Origin: Prevotella sp.
Lineage (GTDB): Bacteria > Bacteroidota > Bacteroidia > Bacteroidales > Bacteroidaceae
Reading direction: 5' to 3'
Length of the DNA stretch: 34,522 nucleotides
NCBI GenBank assembly: GCA_024697405.1
Contig: JAILFU010000223.1
Span: 1 to 34,522 of the forward strand
Under the pieces are notes generated by a model. The model worked only from the letters and a program-made list of their open reading frames with translations. It was not told the origin of the DNA and ran no database searches. The position numbers and the translations under genes are program-made. Of the stretch, positions 34,342 to 34,522 are shown in pieces. Each line of letters starts with the position of its first letter. The stretch's first letter is position 1.

Positions 34342-34522
34342 CGCATGGCGCTCCCCTCTCCGGCGGGAGCTGCTCCCCGACCCTCTCCGGCGGGAGCTGC
34401 TCCACGACCTTCTCCGGCGGGAGCCGCTCCCCGACCCGGCGGGAGCCGCTCCCCTCCCCTTAAGGGGAGGGGTAGGGGTGGGGTCTCTAACTTTTTCCAC
34501 GGAGAAAACACAGACGATAACA
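34342..34522 (+). repeat. GC-rich interspersed repeat, copy 3 (runs to the window edge)
   Basis: It starts CCGCATGGCGCTCCCC, contains a 27-bp tandem array (34357-34455), then CTCCCCTTAAGGGGAGGGG, GGGTGGGGTCTCTA and the 33-nt tail (34488-34520) also present at 3095-3127 with one change. It probably continues beyond the window. Between 34202 and 34341 I see no gene or other structure. Confidence 0.8.
34357..34455 (+). repeat. 27-bp tandem repeat (3 full units plus a partial one)
   Basis: Units at 34357-34383, 34384-34410 and 34411-34437 share TCTCCGGCGGGAGC and GCTCC-CGACC; a shortened fourth unit runs from 34438. Only one diverged unit exists in the left copy (3008-3034). No spacer sequences, so not CRISPR. 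Confidence 0.9.

Noticed and set aside
34224..34511. 95-codon minus-strand frame with GRGAAPAGE repeats
   Set aside because: It starts within the interspersed repeat and owes its pattern to the 27-bp tandem array; no promoter or conserved domain.

Overview
The window looks like a chromosomal segment of a Bacteroidales bacterium, most likely Prevotella or a close relative. The ribosomal proteins are of Bacteroidetes type, most genes lack a Shine-Dalgarno sequence, the visible promoters follow the Bacteroidetes TAnnTTTG (-7) pattern, and the secreted proteins carry GLUG, cleaved-adhesin-like and dockerin modules. The assignment comes from reading the sequence only; no search was run.

Layout, left to right. 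(1) 1-2901, minus strand: the 5' part of a secreted GH13 alpha-amylase, cut by the window edge, and upstream of it a lipoprotein serpin. A serpin terminator, the amylase promoter and a LacI-type palindrome lie between them. (2) 2902-3928, noncoding and repeat-rich: a GC-rich palindromic repeat in two inverted copies, then a 361-bp element with long imperfect inverted arms full of GTAGC/GCTAC motifs and a 21-bp tandem core. (3) 3929-7406, plus strand: a VirE-type P-loop ATPase and a 645-aa protein of unknown function, each behind a TACCTTTG promoter, ending at a shared bidirectional terminator. (4) 7474-22217, minus strand: a 29-gene ribosomal block in the order rplC-rplD-rplW-rplB-rpsS-rplV-rpsC-rplP-rpmC-rpsQ-rplN-rplX-rplE-rpsN-rpsH-rplF-rplR-rpsE-rpmD-rplO-secY-map-infA-rpmJ-rpsM-rpsK-rpsD-rpoA-rplQ. 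It has a strong promoter with a structured leader before rplC and a second promoter inside a near-perfect palindrome before rpsM. rpsJ, fusA, rpsG and rpsL are not upstream of rplC. (5) 22218-22764: the rplC leader and promoter, and a second, diverged copy of the GTAGC element whose core is a 23-bp-arm hairpin. (6) 22765-34112, minus strand: two giant secreted modular proteins (2094 and about 1671 aa), 47 bp apart, ending in near-identical 76-residue dockerin-like tails. (7) 34113-34522: the promoter of the last gene and another copy of the GC-rich repeat, expanded by a 27-bp tandem array.

Functionally, the ribosomal block supplies core translation, protein export (SecY), N-terminal methionine removal (Map) and transcription (RpoA). 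The accessory genes on both sides point to a host- or polysaccharide-associated life: starch degradation, protease inhibition, and very large calcium-binding surface or secreted proteins. The least explained parts are the GTAGC iteron element beside the VirE/unknown gene pair, the spacers with an 8-bp period between ribosomal genes, the rplC leader hairpin, and the paired dockerin giants, one of which has a GC-rich repeat-like segment inside its reading frame.
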